Source: Myxococcota bacterium (GTDB lineage: Bacteria > Myxococcota_A > UBA796). From it: DNA of 37,918 nt. The notes below the pieces were generated by a model. The model did not search any database. It worked only from the letters and a program-made list of their open reading frames with translations, and was not told the origin of the DNA. The stretch covers positions 1 to 37,918 of the forward strand of contig JAQXDW010000019.1 of assembly GCA_029251165.1 (NCBI GenBank), written 5' to 3'. The translations under genes were made by a program, and so were the position numbers. Of this stretch, positions 31,476 to 37,918 are shown in pieces; position 1 is the stretch's first letter; every line of letters begins with the position of its first letter.

Positions 31476-32617
31476 TGGACCTCCGGTTCTCCGAAGAGGA
31501 TGCCGCCTTCCGCGCAGAGGCCCGCGCCTGGCTGGAGGCCAGCGTCCCGCAGAAGCCCCTGAGGTCCGGCGACACCGCCGAGGGCTTCGCGGAGCACGTC
31601 CTGTGGGAGAAGCAGCTGTTTGCCGGCGGCTGGTCCGCGGTGTCCTGGCCGAAGGCATACGGCGGACGGGAGGCCAGCCTCGTTCAGTGGCTGATCTTTG
31701 AGGAGGAGTACTACCGCGCCGGCGCGCCCGCTCGGGTCACCCAGAACGGCATCTTTCTCCTCGCGCCCACCATCTTCGAGTTCGGCACAGAAGAGCAGAA
31801 GGAGCGGATCCTCAAGCCAATGGCCGCCGCTGAGCACCTGTGGGGGCAGGCCTGGAGCGAGCCGGGCTCGGGCTCAGACCTCGCCAGCGTCCAGTGCACC
31901 GCAGTCCGCGTCGACGGCGGCTGGCGGCTGTCGGGGCAGAAGACGTGGTGCACTCGCGGGATGTTCTGCGATGCCATCTATGGCCTGTTCCGGACCGACC
32001 CGGATGCCGATCGCCCTCACCGTGGCCTGACCTACTTCATGCTCTCGCTGACGTCACCGGGCGTGCGCTGCCGTGGGGTGGAGCGCCTGGACGGCGACAT
32101 GAGCTTCGCTGAGATCTTCCTCGAGGATGTGTTCGTCCCCGACACCAACGTCATCGGAGCGGTCAACAAGGGCTGGCGGGTGGCGATGTCCACGACCAGC
32201 TCCGAGCGCGGCCTCACCCTGCGCAGCCCCGGACGGTTCATCGCGACCGTCACCCGGCTCATCGCGCTGTACCGAAGCCGTCCCGGCGATCCCGGACTTC
32301 GCGACGAGATCGTTCAGTCCTGGATCAAGGCGCAGGCTTACCGCTGGCTGAGCTACAACACCGTCGCGCAGATGAACGACGGGAAGTCCATCGGTGCGCA
32401 GAGCAGCCTCTCCAAGGTGTTCTGGTCGGAGCTGGACATCGAGCTTCATCAGACCGCGATGGCGCTGCTGGGGCCGCATGCCGAGCTGGAAGATGGGCCG
32501 GACGGTCGGTGGATGACCGACTTTATGTTCTCCCTCGCTGGGACCATCTACGCCGGAACCAATGAGATCCAGCGCAACGTGATCGCCGAGCGGGTGCTCG
32601 GCCTGCCCCGGAAGTAA
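31475..32617 (+). CDS. Acyl-CoA dehydrogenase, N-terminal-type subunit of a heteromeric pair
   Basis: A 380-residue acyl-CoA dehydrogenase starting at ATG 31475 in a TGATG overlap, with AAGGGAGAG upstream; the longer open frame is a shadow of the hydratase gene. FAD/substrate segments are WGQAWSEPGSGSDLAS and WRLSGQKTWCTRG. The C-terminus reads TIYAGTNEIQRNVIAERVLGLPRK, with Ala where medium-chain dehydrogenases carry the catalytic Glu (YEGT). Two-subunit alpha2beta2 dehydrogenases are the rule in steroid catabolism (FadE/ChsE and IpdE1-IpdE2), and the next gene encodes a shorter dehydrogenase three bases on. It probably desaturates a ring- or side-chain-derived CoA ester of the HIP pathway. 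Confidence 0.88.
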   Translation: MDLRFSEEDAAFRAEARAWLEASVPQKPLRSGDTAEGFAEHVLWEKQLFAGGWSAVSWPKAYGGREASLVQWLIFEEEYYRAGAPARVTQNGIFLLAPTIFEFGTEEQKERILKPMAAAEHLWGQAWSEPGSGSDLASVQCTAVRVDGGWRLSGQKTWCTRGMFCDAIYGLFRTDPDADRPHRGLTYFMLSLTSPGVRCRGVERLDGDMSFAEIFLEDVFVPDTNVIGAVNKGWRVAMSTTSSERGLTLRSPGRFIATVTRLIALYRSRPGDPGLRDEIVQSWIKAQAYRWLSYNTVAQMNDGKSIGAQSSLSKVFWSELDIELHQTAMALLGPHAELEDGPDGRWMTDFMFSLAGTIYAGTNEIQRNVIAERVLGLPRK

Positions 32618-32619
32618 CC

Positions 32620-33633
32620 ATGCACTTTGCGCTGTCTGAAGAGCAGGCGATGTTTGCCGATGCGGTGAAGCAGCTCCTCGCCGGAGAGTGTCCGCCGGGC
32701 AAGGTGAGGGCGGCGTGGGAGGGAGAGGTCGACACCCACCTCTGGCGTGCCCTGGCTGACAACGGCATCGTCGGCCTCCTGGCGCCAGAGGATGCCGGTG
32801 GACTGGCGATGACCATGGTCGACCTCGTGCCGCTGCTTGAGGAGGCAGGGCGGGCAGCGCTTCCGCTGCCGCTGATCGAGACGGCAGCGGTGAGCATTCC
32901 GCTGCTGGCGGGCTGCGAGGGTGCGCTTGCGGCGGAGTGGCTGGCCTCTGCTGCCGCCGGAAACACGCTGATCACCGCCCGCTTCGGTGATGATCCGCTG
33001 GTTGCGTCCGCAGACATCGCCGATCTCATCCTGGTCACCGACGGCGACGCCGTCATCGGCCTGCCCCGCGACGCTGCCCAGCTCACCCCGCGCCGCTCGG
33101 TGGACCACACCCGGCGGATGTTCGCGGTCGCCTGGGAGCAGGGCGTGGTGCTCGCAGAGGGAGCGCAGGGTGCTGCCCTGGCCGCTGCGGCGTTTGATCG
33201 GGGTGCGCTCGCCAGCGCAGCGATGCTGGTCGGGCTCGGGAGCCACTGCCTGTCCATGGCGGTCGAATACGCTGGAGTTCGCGAGCAGTTCGGAAAAAAG
33301 ATCGGAACCTTCCAGGCCATCAAGCACCGCTGCGCAGATGCCCTCATCGGCCTTCACTTTGCGCGCCCCCTGCTGTGGCGGGCGGCCTGGGCGATCAGCG
33401 AGGGAGAGCCCGACGCTGCGCTGCACGTCTCTGCGGCCCGATCCGCCGCCTGCGAGGCGGCCGATGCTGCGGCCCGTGCCGCCCTCCAGGTCCACGGTGC
33501 CATCGGCTACACCACAGAGTACGACCTCCACATGTGGATGAAGCGCATCTGGGCGCTCGCCGGGGTGTGGGGAGATGCCCGCTGGCACCGTGACCGCGCA
33601 GCCACCTTTATCTTCGGAGAGTCCCATGGCTGA
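32620..33633 (+). CDS. Acyl-CoA dehydrogenase, partner subunit
   Basis: A 337-residue acyl-CoA dehydrogenase-fold protein starting at ATG 32620, two bases after the previous stop. It begins MHFALSEEQAMFADAVKQLLAGECPPG, lacks the full central FAD-binding SEPGSGSD segment, and has the helical domain MAVEYAGVREQFGKKIGTFQAIKHRCADALIG and QVHGAIGYTTEYDLHMWMKRIW. This is the form of the smaller subunit in alpha2beta2 steroid acyl-CoA dehydrogenases (FadE18 type). It overlaps the thiolase gene by 8 bp. Together with the preceding subunit it should make one enzyme. Confidence 0.85.
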   Translation: MHFALSEEQAMFADAVKQLLAGECPPGKVRAAWEGEVDTHLWRALADNGIVGLLAPEDAGGLAMTMVDLVPLLEEAGRAALPLPLIETAAVSIPLLAGCEGALAAEWLASAAAGNTLITARFGDDPLVASADIADLILVTDGDAVIGLPRDAAQLTPRRSVDHTRRMFAVAWEQGVVLAEGAQGAALAAAAFDRGALASAAMLVGLGSHCLSMAVEYAGVREQFGKKIGTFQAIKHRCADALIGLHFARPLLWRAAWAISEGEPDAALHVSAARSAACEAADAAARAALQVHGAIGYTTEYDLHMWMKRIWALAGVWGDARWHRDRAATFIFGESHG

Positions 33634-34777
33634 GGCCTACATCGTCGATGCGATCCGCACCCCCATCTGCCGCCGCCGCGGCTCGCTGAGCGCCGAGCAC
33701 CCTGCTGACCTTGACGCCCACGTCAACTCCGCGCTTGTTCAGCGCGCGGGCGTGGACCCCGAAGCGTACGACGACGTCATCTTCGGCTGTGTGGATGCCA
33801 TCGGTCCCCAGGCGGGAGACATCGCCCGGACCTGCTGGCTCGCCGCCGGTCTCCCCGACGCGGTGCCTGGGGTGACCATCGACCGGCAGTGCGGCTCCAG
33901 CCAGCAGGCGGTTCACTTCGCCGCACAGGCGGTCATGAGCGGCACCCAGGACATCGTGGTGGCGGGCGGGGTCCAGAACATGACCCAGATCCCGATCGCG
34001 AGCGCGATGCTGGCGGCACGAGAGCTCGGCTTCTCGGATCCGTTCTCCGGCAGCGCAGGCTGGGTTGCCCGCTACGGCAAGACGCCAGTCTCTCAGTTCC
34101 GCTCAGCGGAGATGATTGCGGAGAAGTGGAGCATCAGCCGGAGGGACATGGAAGAGTTCGCGCTGACCAGCCACAACCGCGCCCTTGCTGCGGTGGACGG
34201 CGGCTACTTCGAGCGGGAGATCGTTCCCTACAAGCAGGTCACCGCAGACGAAGGCCCGCGCCGGGGCACGACGCTGGAGAAGATGGCGACCCTGCGCACC
34301 CTCACCGACGGCGGACGCCTCACCGCAGCCGTCTCCAGCCAGATCTCTGACGGTGCCTCCGCCCTGCTCATCGCCAGTGAGCAGGCGGTCAAGGACCACG
34401 GGCTCACTCCGCGCGCGCGGATTCACCACATCTCCGTGCGCGGCGCGGATCCGATCTGGATGCTCACCGCGCCGATTCCGGCCACCCGCTACGCGCTGAA
34501 GCGGGCCGGCATGAGCCTCTCGGAGATCGATCTCGTCGAGATCAACGAGGCCTTTGCCTCCGTGGTGCTTGCCTGGCAGCGGGATCTCGACGCGGATCTG
34601 TCGACGATCAACGTCAACGGCGGCGCCATCGCGCTGGGGCATCCGCTGGGGGCGACAGGCACCCGCCTGATGACCACGCTGCTCCACGAGCTGGAGCGCA
34701 CCGGCAAGCGGTATGGCCTGCAGACGATGTGTGAGGGCGGCGGGCAGGCCAACGTCACCATCATCGAGCGTCTGTGA
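33626..34777 (+). CDS. fadA6: FadA6-like thiolase
   Basis: A 383-residue thiolase starting at ATG 33626, which aligns with the normal thiolase N-terminus (AEAYIVDAIRTPICRRRGSLS). The catalytic residues are visible: acyl-carrying Cys89 in DRQCGSSQQA, His339 in GGAIALGHPLGATG and Cys369 in QTMCEGGGQANVTIIER. FadA6 cleaves the beta-keto CoA products of the opened C/D rings, releasing acetyl-CoA. It lies between two acyl-CoA dehydrogenase genes in the ipdC operon and overlaps both. A general acetyl-CoA acetyltransferase is the alternative; context favours FadA6. Confidence 0.87.
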   Translation: MAEAYIVDAIRTPICRRRGSLSAEHPADLDAHVNSALVQRAGVDPEAYDDVIFGCVDAIGPQAGDIARTCWLAAGLPDAVPGVTIDRQCGSSQQAVHFAAQAVMSGTQDIVVAGGVQNMTQIPIASAMLAARELGFSDPFSGSAGWVARYGKTPVSQFRSAEMIAEKWSISRRDMEEFALTSHNRALAAVDGGYFEREIVPYKQVTADEGPRRGTTLEKMATLRTLTDGGRLTAAVSSQISDGASALLIASEQAVKDHGLTPRARIHHISVRGADPIWMLTAPIPATRYALKRAGMSLSEIDLVEINEAFASVVLAWQRDLDADLSTINVNGGAIALGHPLGATGTRLMTTLLHELERTGKRYGLQTMCEGGGQANVTIIERL

Positions 34778-35883
34778 TGCGGTTTGCGTTCGATGACGGG
34801 CAGCAGGCCCTCAAGGAGAGCGCCCGCCGGTTCCTCACCGAGCAGGCCGGCCTGTCCGCAGCTCGGGCCGCGATGGCGAACGGGAGCGATCCGGCGCTGT
34901 GGCAGCGGATCTCTGAGGAGCTGGGCTGGCCGGCGCTGATCCTGCCCGAGGCGCACGGCGGGTTTGGCATGGGCTATGTCGAGCTGGTTGCGCTGATCGA
35001 GGAGATGGGCGCGGTGCTCCTGTGCACGCCCTTCTTCTCCACGGTCTGCCTCGCCGCAAACGCGATCATGCTGTGCGGCAGCGCGGAGCAGCAGGCCCGG
35101 TGGCTTCCGGCAATCGCTGAGGGGGGCACCGCCGCGCTCGGACTCTCTGCTGGGGTCACCGCCACGCCGGCAGCCGGTGGCTGGCGGCTGGTCGGCCGCA
35201 GCGTGCGCATCGTCGATGGCCTGACCGCAGACCGTCTCCTGGTGGTCGCCGCAGAGCCGGACGGCACCCGCCGGGTGTTTGCGCTCTCCCAGCCACAGCG
35301 CACCGGGCGCAAGACCCTCGACGGCACCCGCCCGATGGCCGATCTCGACATCGACGAGGTCGTCTCCGCAGCCGACCGACTCCCCATCCCCGACCTCGAC
35401 GCGGTGCTCGACCGGGCGCGCATCGCCCTGTCTGCCGAGCAGGTCGGCGGGGCAGAGGCATGCCTCTCGATGGCGGTGGAGTATGCCGGCATCCGTCAGC
35501 AATTTGGGCGGCCCATCGGCAGCTTCCAGGCCATCAAGCACATGTGCGCAGACATGCTGCTGAAGGTCGAGTCGGCGCGCTCGGCCTGCTACCACGCGGG
35601 CTGGGCGGTCGATCATGCTCCCGAAGAGGTCCACCTCGCGGCCGCCACCGCTGCGTCGTGCTGCGGCGATGCGTTCTTTTCCTGTGCCGGGGAGAACATC
35701 CAGATCCACGGCGGCATCGGGTTTACCTGGGAGCACGACGCGCACCTGTTCTTCAAGCGCGCGCGGGTCAGCCGCGATCTGCTCGGCTCGCCGTCCGACG
35801 CGCGCGAGCGCATCGCGGCAGTGCTCCTCGGCGCGCCGCAGTGCTCCTCGGCGCGCCGCAGTGACACGAGCCGCAGCCCCTGA
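34777..35883 (+). CDS. Acyl-CoA dehydrogenase, C-terminus extended by a 20-bp duplication
   Basis: A 368-residue acyl-CoA dehydrogenase starting at ATG 34777 (TGATG with the thiolase stop). It resembles the smaller subunit type: ALILPEAHGGFGMGYVELVALIEEMGAVLLCTPFFST, SMAVEYAGIRQQFGRPIGSFQAIKHMCADMLL, ENIQIHGGIGFTWEHDAHLFFKRA. Near the 3' end a 20-bp unit is present twice in tandem (35821-35860). With a single copy the frame would stop as GAPQ-TGA at the end of the unit; the second copy shifts the frame and adds a 13-residue tail (CSSARRSDTSRSP). The fold itself is complete before this point. It is the last gene of the ipdC operon and may pair with another subunit encoded elsewhere, or be used in a later HIP beta-oxidation step. 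Confidence 0.87.
   Translation: MRFAFDDGQQALKESARRFLTEQAGLSAARAAMANGSDPALWQRISEELGWPALILPEAHGGFGMGYVELVALIEEMGAVLLCTPFFSTVCLAANAIMLCGSAEQQARWLPAIAEGGTAALGLSAGVTATPAAGGWRLVGRSVRIVDGLTADRLLVVAAEPDGTRRVFALSQPQRTGRKTLDGTRPMADLDIDEVVSAADRLPIPDLDAVLDRARIALSAEQVGGAEACLSMAVEYAGIRQQFGRPIGSFQAIKHMCADMLLKVESARSACYHAGWAVDHAPEEVHLAAATAASCCGDAFFSCAGENIQIHGGIGFTWEHDAHLFFKRARVSRDLLGSPSDARERIAAVLLGAPQCSSARRSDTSRSP
35821..35860. repeat. Perfect 20-bp tandem duplication at a gene end
   Basis: GTGCTCCTCGGCGCGCCGCA occurs twice head to tail, preceded by GCA and followed by GTGACA, so 5 to 6 bases of a third start are also present. It removes the presumed ancestral stop of the acyl-CoA dehydrogenase gene. Confidence 0.95.
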
Positions 35884-35957
35884 CAGTGCCCGCCGCCACT
35901 CATGGCGTGGGACGGTCTGCTGAGGGTCGGTCGCGGCGTCCACTGAGCCGGATGGCG

Positions 35958-36638
35958 CTACCGCAGGCCGCCGTTGATCGGCAGGATCGCGCCGTTGATG
36001 TAGTCCGAGCGCTCCGGATCTCCGAGAAACAGCACCGCCTGAACGACCTCAGACATCTGGCCGAGCCGTCCCGTCGGATTCCCCCGCGCGATCTTTGCCA
36101 GCAGGGCTTCGGGCTGGCTGCTCGCCATCGATCCCGCGAGGACTCCGGGGGCGACCGCATTGCAGCGGATGTTGTGACGCCCCCCGGCCTGGGCATACGT
36201 CTTGGTGAGCGCATGAACCCCAGCTTTTGAAGCTCCATACGCGGGATGCATTCCCGGCGCGCCGCCCACCTGGCCGGCGAGGGAGCCGACGTTGACGATC
36301 CGGCCACCTTCGCTGGCTCGCATCACGGAGAACGCAGCCTCGCAGCCGGCGTAGGTGCCGGTGAGGTTGATCGAGATGAGGCGCTGCCAGGTGTCGAGGT
36401 CCGCGACGCCTGGCTTGCCGCCGCCGAGCACCCCGGCGGCATTGACCCACAGCTTGAGATCGGCGCCGATCCCTGCGGCAATCTCCGCCAGCTTCGGTGC
36501 ATCGCAGACATCGGCGATGATGTCTGCGGGGGGCCGGATGTCGACCCCGATGACCCGCCAGCCCTCTGCGGACAGGGCGGCGCAGAGCGCTCCGCCGAGG
36601 TCTCCTGCGGCTCCAGTGATGACGGCAGTGCGGCTCAT
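35958..36638 (-). CDS. Short-chain dehydrogenase/reductase (possible IpdF-like enzyme)
   Basis: A 226-residue classical SDR. ATG 36638 is chosen because AGGAGT stands just upstream and the protein then begins directly with the Rossmann strand: MSRTAVITGAAGDLGG (TGxxxGxG at residues 8-15). NAAG, the catalytic Ser in VNVGSLAG and Y-x-x-x-K in YGASKAG follow, ending in YINGAILPINGGLR. Actinobacterial HIP clusters contain the SDR IpdF, which oxidises a hydroxyl of a HIP-CoA intermediate, so this gene is a candidate. It is on the opposite strand, 74 bp past the ipdC operon, and has no KstR-like site. General hydroxyacyl-CoA or steroid dehydrogenase activity is equally possible. Confidence 0.85.
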   Translation of the reverse strand: MSRTAVITGAAGDLGGALCAALSAEGWRVIGVDIRPPADIIADVCDAPKLAEIAAGIGADLKLWVNAAGVLGGGKPGVADLDTWQRLISINLTGTYAGCEAAFSVMRASEGGRIVNVGSLAGQVGGAPGMHPAYGASKAGVHALTKTYAQAGGRHNIRCNAVAPGVLAGSMASSQPEALLAKIARGNPTGRLGQMSEVVQAVLFLGDPERSDYINGAILPINGGLR

Positions 36639-36750
36639 GGGACTCCTGGTGGTGTCTGTGTTCTCCTCGCGGTGAGGCGCGGACATGTGAGTCGTATCTC
36701 GCCGCCGCAGGAGCGCGCTGAGAAGACCAACGCGCCGCTCTCTCGCCCGC

Positions 36751-37164
36751 TCACCACAGCTGCTTCACCATCCCCCCATCTTTTTCTTGGTAGCCGGCTC
36801 GGAGCAGCGCCTCTCTCAGCGCTGCGGGTGGATGGCAGTGCACCGCATCGAGCCCGCGCCGCAGCGCCTCAGACTCGACGGCGCGAAGCAGTGTCGCACC
36901 GACGCCTTGCCCACGGTGCTCTGGCAAGACCGCCAGCCACTGAACCTCGGCACGCTCGAGATCGTCTGGGCCCATCTCGATGTACAGCCGTGCGCTGGCG
37001 ACTGCGCCCTCTTCCCGGCTGGCGAGCAGCAGCAGGCTCTCTGCGTCTCGGGAGTCGAATGCCGCGTCTGCGGTCTTCAGCTCCTCGACAAAAACCGAGC
37101 GCCGAAGCTGAAGGGCCGCGAGCCGACCCCGGGGGCCTGCTACTCGAATGGAGATCGGAAACAC
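36751..37164 (-). CDS. GNAT-family N-acetyltransferase
   Basis: A 137-residue GNAT protein. The start is taken as GTG 37164 because AGGAG lies six bases before it; longer frames upstream lack a site and run into the neighbouring promoter region. The acetyl-CoA-binding motif A is clear: VQWLAVLPEHRGQGVGATLLRAVESEAL (RGQGVG pyrophosphate loop). The C-terminal LLRAGYQEKDGGMVKQLW is the usual ElaA-like ending. The acceptor is unknown. It is a single minus-strand gene upstream of the SDR (112-bp gap), divergent from the MopE-like gene. Confidence 0.85.
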   Translation of the reverse strand: MFPISIRVAGPRGRLAALQLRRSVFVEELKTADAAFDSRDAESLLLLASREEGAVASARLYIEMGPDDLERAEVQWLAVLPEHRGQGVGATLLRAVESEALRRGLDAVHCHPPAALREALLRAGYQEKDGGMVKQLW

Positions 37165-37232
37165 GCATGACTCCTGTGGAGGTCCGGAGACTCTATCGCT
37201 AAACTCTGCCTGACCCACTTGGAGCATGCTGA

Positions 37233-37895
37233 ATGTCTGTCCTCATTACCCTTGCCAGTCTTGCGTCCGCCAGCGAAGTCCTCTGGCATCTTGACCACGG
37301 CATCCGAGGACGCATTGATGTCTCTCAGACACTCATGGAGCAGCGCCCGGTCACGAGCTACGCCGACGCGGGTGAAGACGACACGGGTGAAGACGACTGC
37401 GAGGTGGTGGTCTGGTACTTCGACGGAGACGAAGACGGCTACGGGAGCGATGTCGACATCCTCTACAGCTGCGAGCAGCCCTCGGGGTACACCGCTGAGA
37501 GCGGTGACTGTGATGATGAGAAGTTCAACATCAGCCCTGTCTCGCTGGAGTACTGCAACGCATTCGACGACAACTGCAACGGCCTCATCGATGAAGACGC
37601 TGTCGACAAGGGCGAGTGGTACCCTGACCTCGACGGCGACGGCTACGGTGACCCCAACGGGATGGTCCTCGCCTGCGATCAGCCCGCCAGCTTTGTCGGC
37701 AACGACACCGACTGTGACGACACCGACATCACCGAGTGGACCCTCGTCGAGGGCATGTCGTACACCTGCGGGAGCATCGAGGCTGTGGCCGTCGAGCCTG
37801 ACGAGACCAAGGGGTGCTCCGCAGTCTCTGGCGTGACCGGCGGGCTGCTGCTCTCGCTGGTCGGGCTGATCGGGCGTCGCCGAGAAGAAGCCTGA
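37233..37895 (+). CDS. MopE-like Asp/Cys-repeat surface protein with MYXO-CTERM-like tail
   Basis: A 220-residue secreted protein: a short signal peptide (MSVLITLASLASASE), an acidic region with a small direct repeat (GEDDTGEDD), then two copies of a putative metal-binding repeat. These read WYFDGDEDGYGSD...GDCDDEKFNI and WYPDLDGDGYGDPN...NDTDCDDTDI, with EYCNAFDDNCNGLIDEDA between them. This is the MopE-type pattern common in Myxococcota and related bacteria. It ends KGCSAVSGV, a hydrophobic stretch and GRRREEA, like a MYXO-CTERM sorting tail, so surface anchoring after processing at the Cys is expected. Ca2+ or other metal binding is inferred from the Asp-rich loops. Confidence 0.87.
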   Translation: MSVLITLASLASASEVLWHLDHGIRGRIDVSQTLMEQRPVTSYADAGEDDTGEDDCEVVVWYFDGDEDGYGSDVDILYSCEQPSGYTAESGDCDDEKFNISPVSLEYCNAFDDNCNGLIDEDAVDKGEWYPDLDGDGYGDPNGMVLACDQPASFVGNDTDCDDTDITEWTLVEGMSYTCGSIEAVAVEPDETKGCSAVSGVTGGLLLSLVGLIGRRREEA

Positions 37896-37918
37896 TCCCC
37901 GCCGGGCTCGTCTGGTTC

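Noticed and set aside
36639..36750. KstR-like operator in front of the SDR gene
   Set aside because: No sequence fitting TnnAACnnGTTnnA is present between 36639 and 36750.

Overview
The window is high-GC DNA from a Gram-negative bacterium, most likely a member of the Myxococcota. The evidence is a TonB-dependent receptor, several lipoproteins, a secreted protein with MopE-like Asp/Cys repeats, an acidic Asp-Ala-Asp-Thr lipoprotein linker, and two proteins ending in a MYXO-CTERM-like tail (Cys, hydrophobic stretch, Arg cluster). No rRNA or tRNA is visible, so the lineage is an inference.

Layout. Positions 1-1687 hold the end of a small putative DNA-binding protein gene coupled to a tyrosine recombinase. 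An MBOAT acyltransferase follows on the minus strand (1668-3068). Positions 3432-9187 are a minus-strand iron-uptake-type operon behind a near-consensus Fur box: a DUF4856 lipoprotein, an imelysin-like lipoprotein, and one reading frame that joins a fatty-acid-hydroxylase/sterol-desaturase membrane domain to a complete TonB-dependent receptor. Positions 9480-14467 are mixed: a secreted peptidoglycan amidase, an RNase M5-like Toprim protein, an SGNH hydrolase and a beta-lactamase-fold hydrolase.

Positions 14529-36638 look like a steroid catabolism island of the 9,10-seco/HIP type known from Actinobacteria and Comamonas. For rings A/B there are a KstD-like flavoprotein, a KshA-type Rieske oxygenase, HsaA, HsaC and HsaD, plus a second Rieske oxygenase of unknown substrate. 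For rings C/D (HIP-CoA) there are EchA20, IpdA, IpdB, IpdC, another enoyl-CoA hydratase, three acyl-CoA dehydrogenase subunits, a FadA6-like thiolase and a nearby SDR. Within operons the genes are packed with GTGA, ATGA or TGATG overlaps. Three tandem AIM24-family genes, a degenerate amidohydrolase and three lipoprotein or membrane genes of unknown role are interspersed.

Five transcription units of the island begin at a 14-bp palindrome of the form TnnAACnnGTTnnA (six copies), which matches the mycobacterial KstR operator consensus. No TetR/KstR regulator gene is in the window, and neither are the reductase partners (HsaB, KshB), HsaEFG, FadD3 or steroid importers, so the pathway must continue elsewhere. 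The right end (36751-37895) holds a GNAT acetyltransferase and a MopE-like surface protein.
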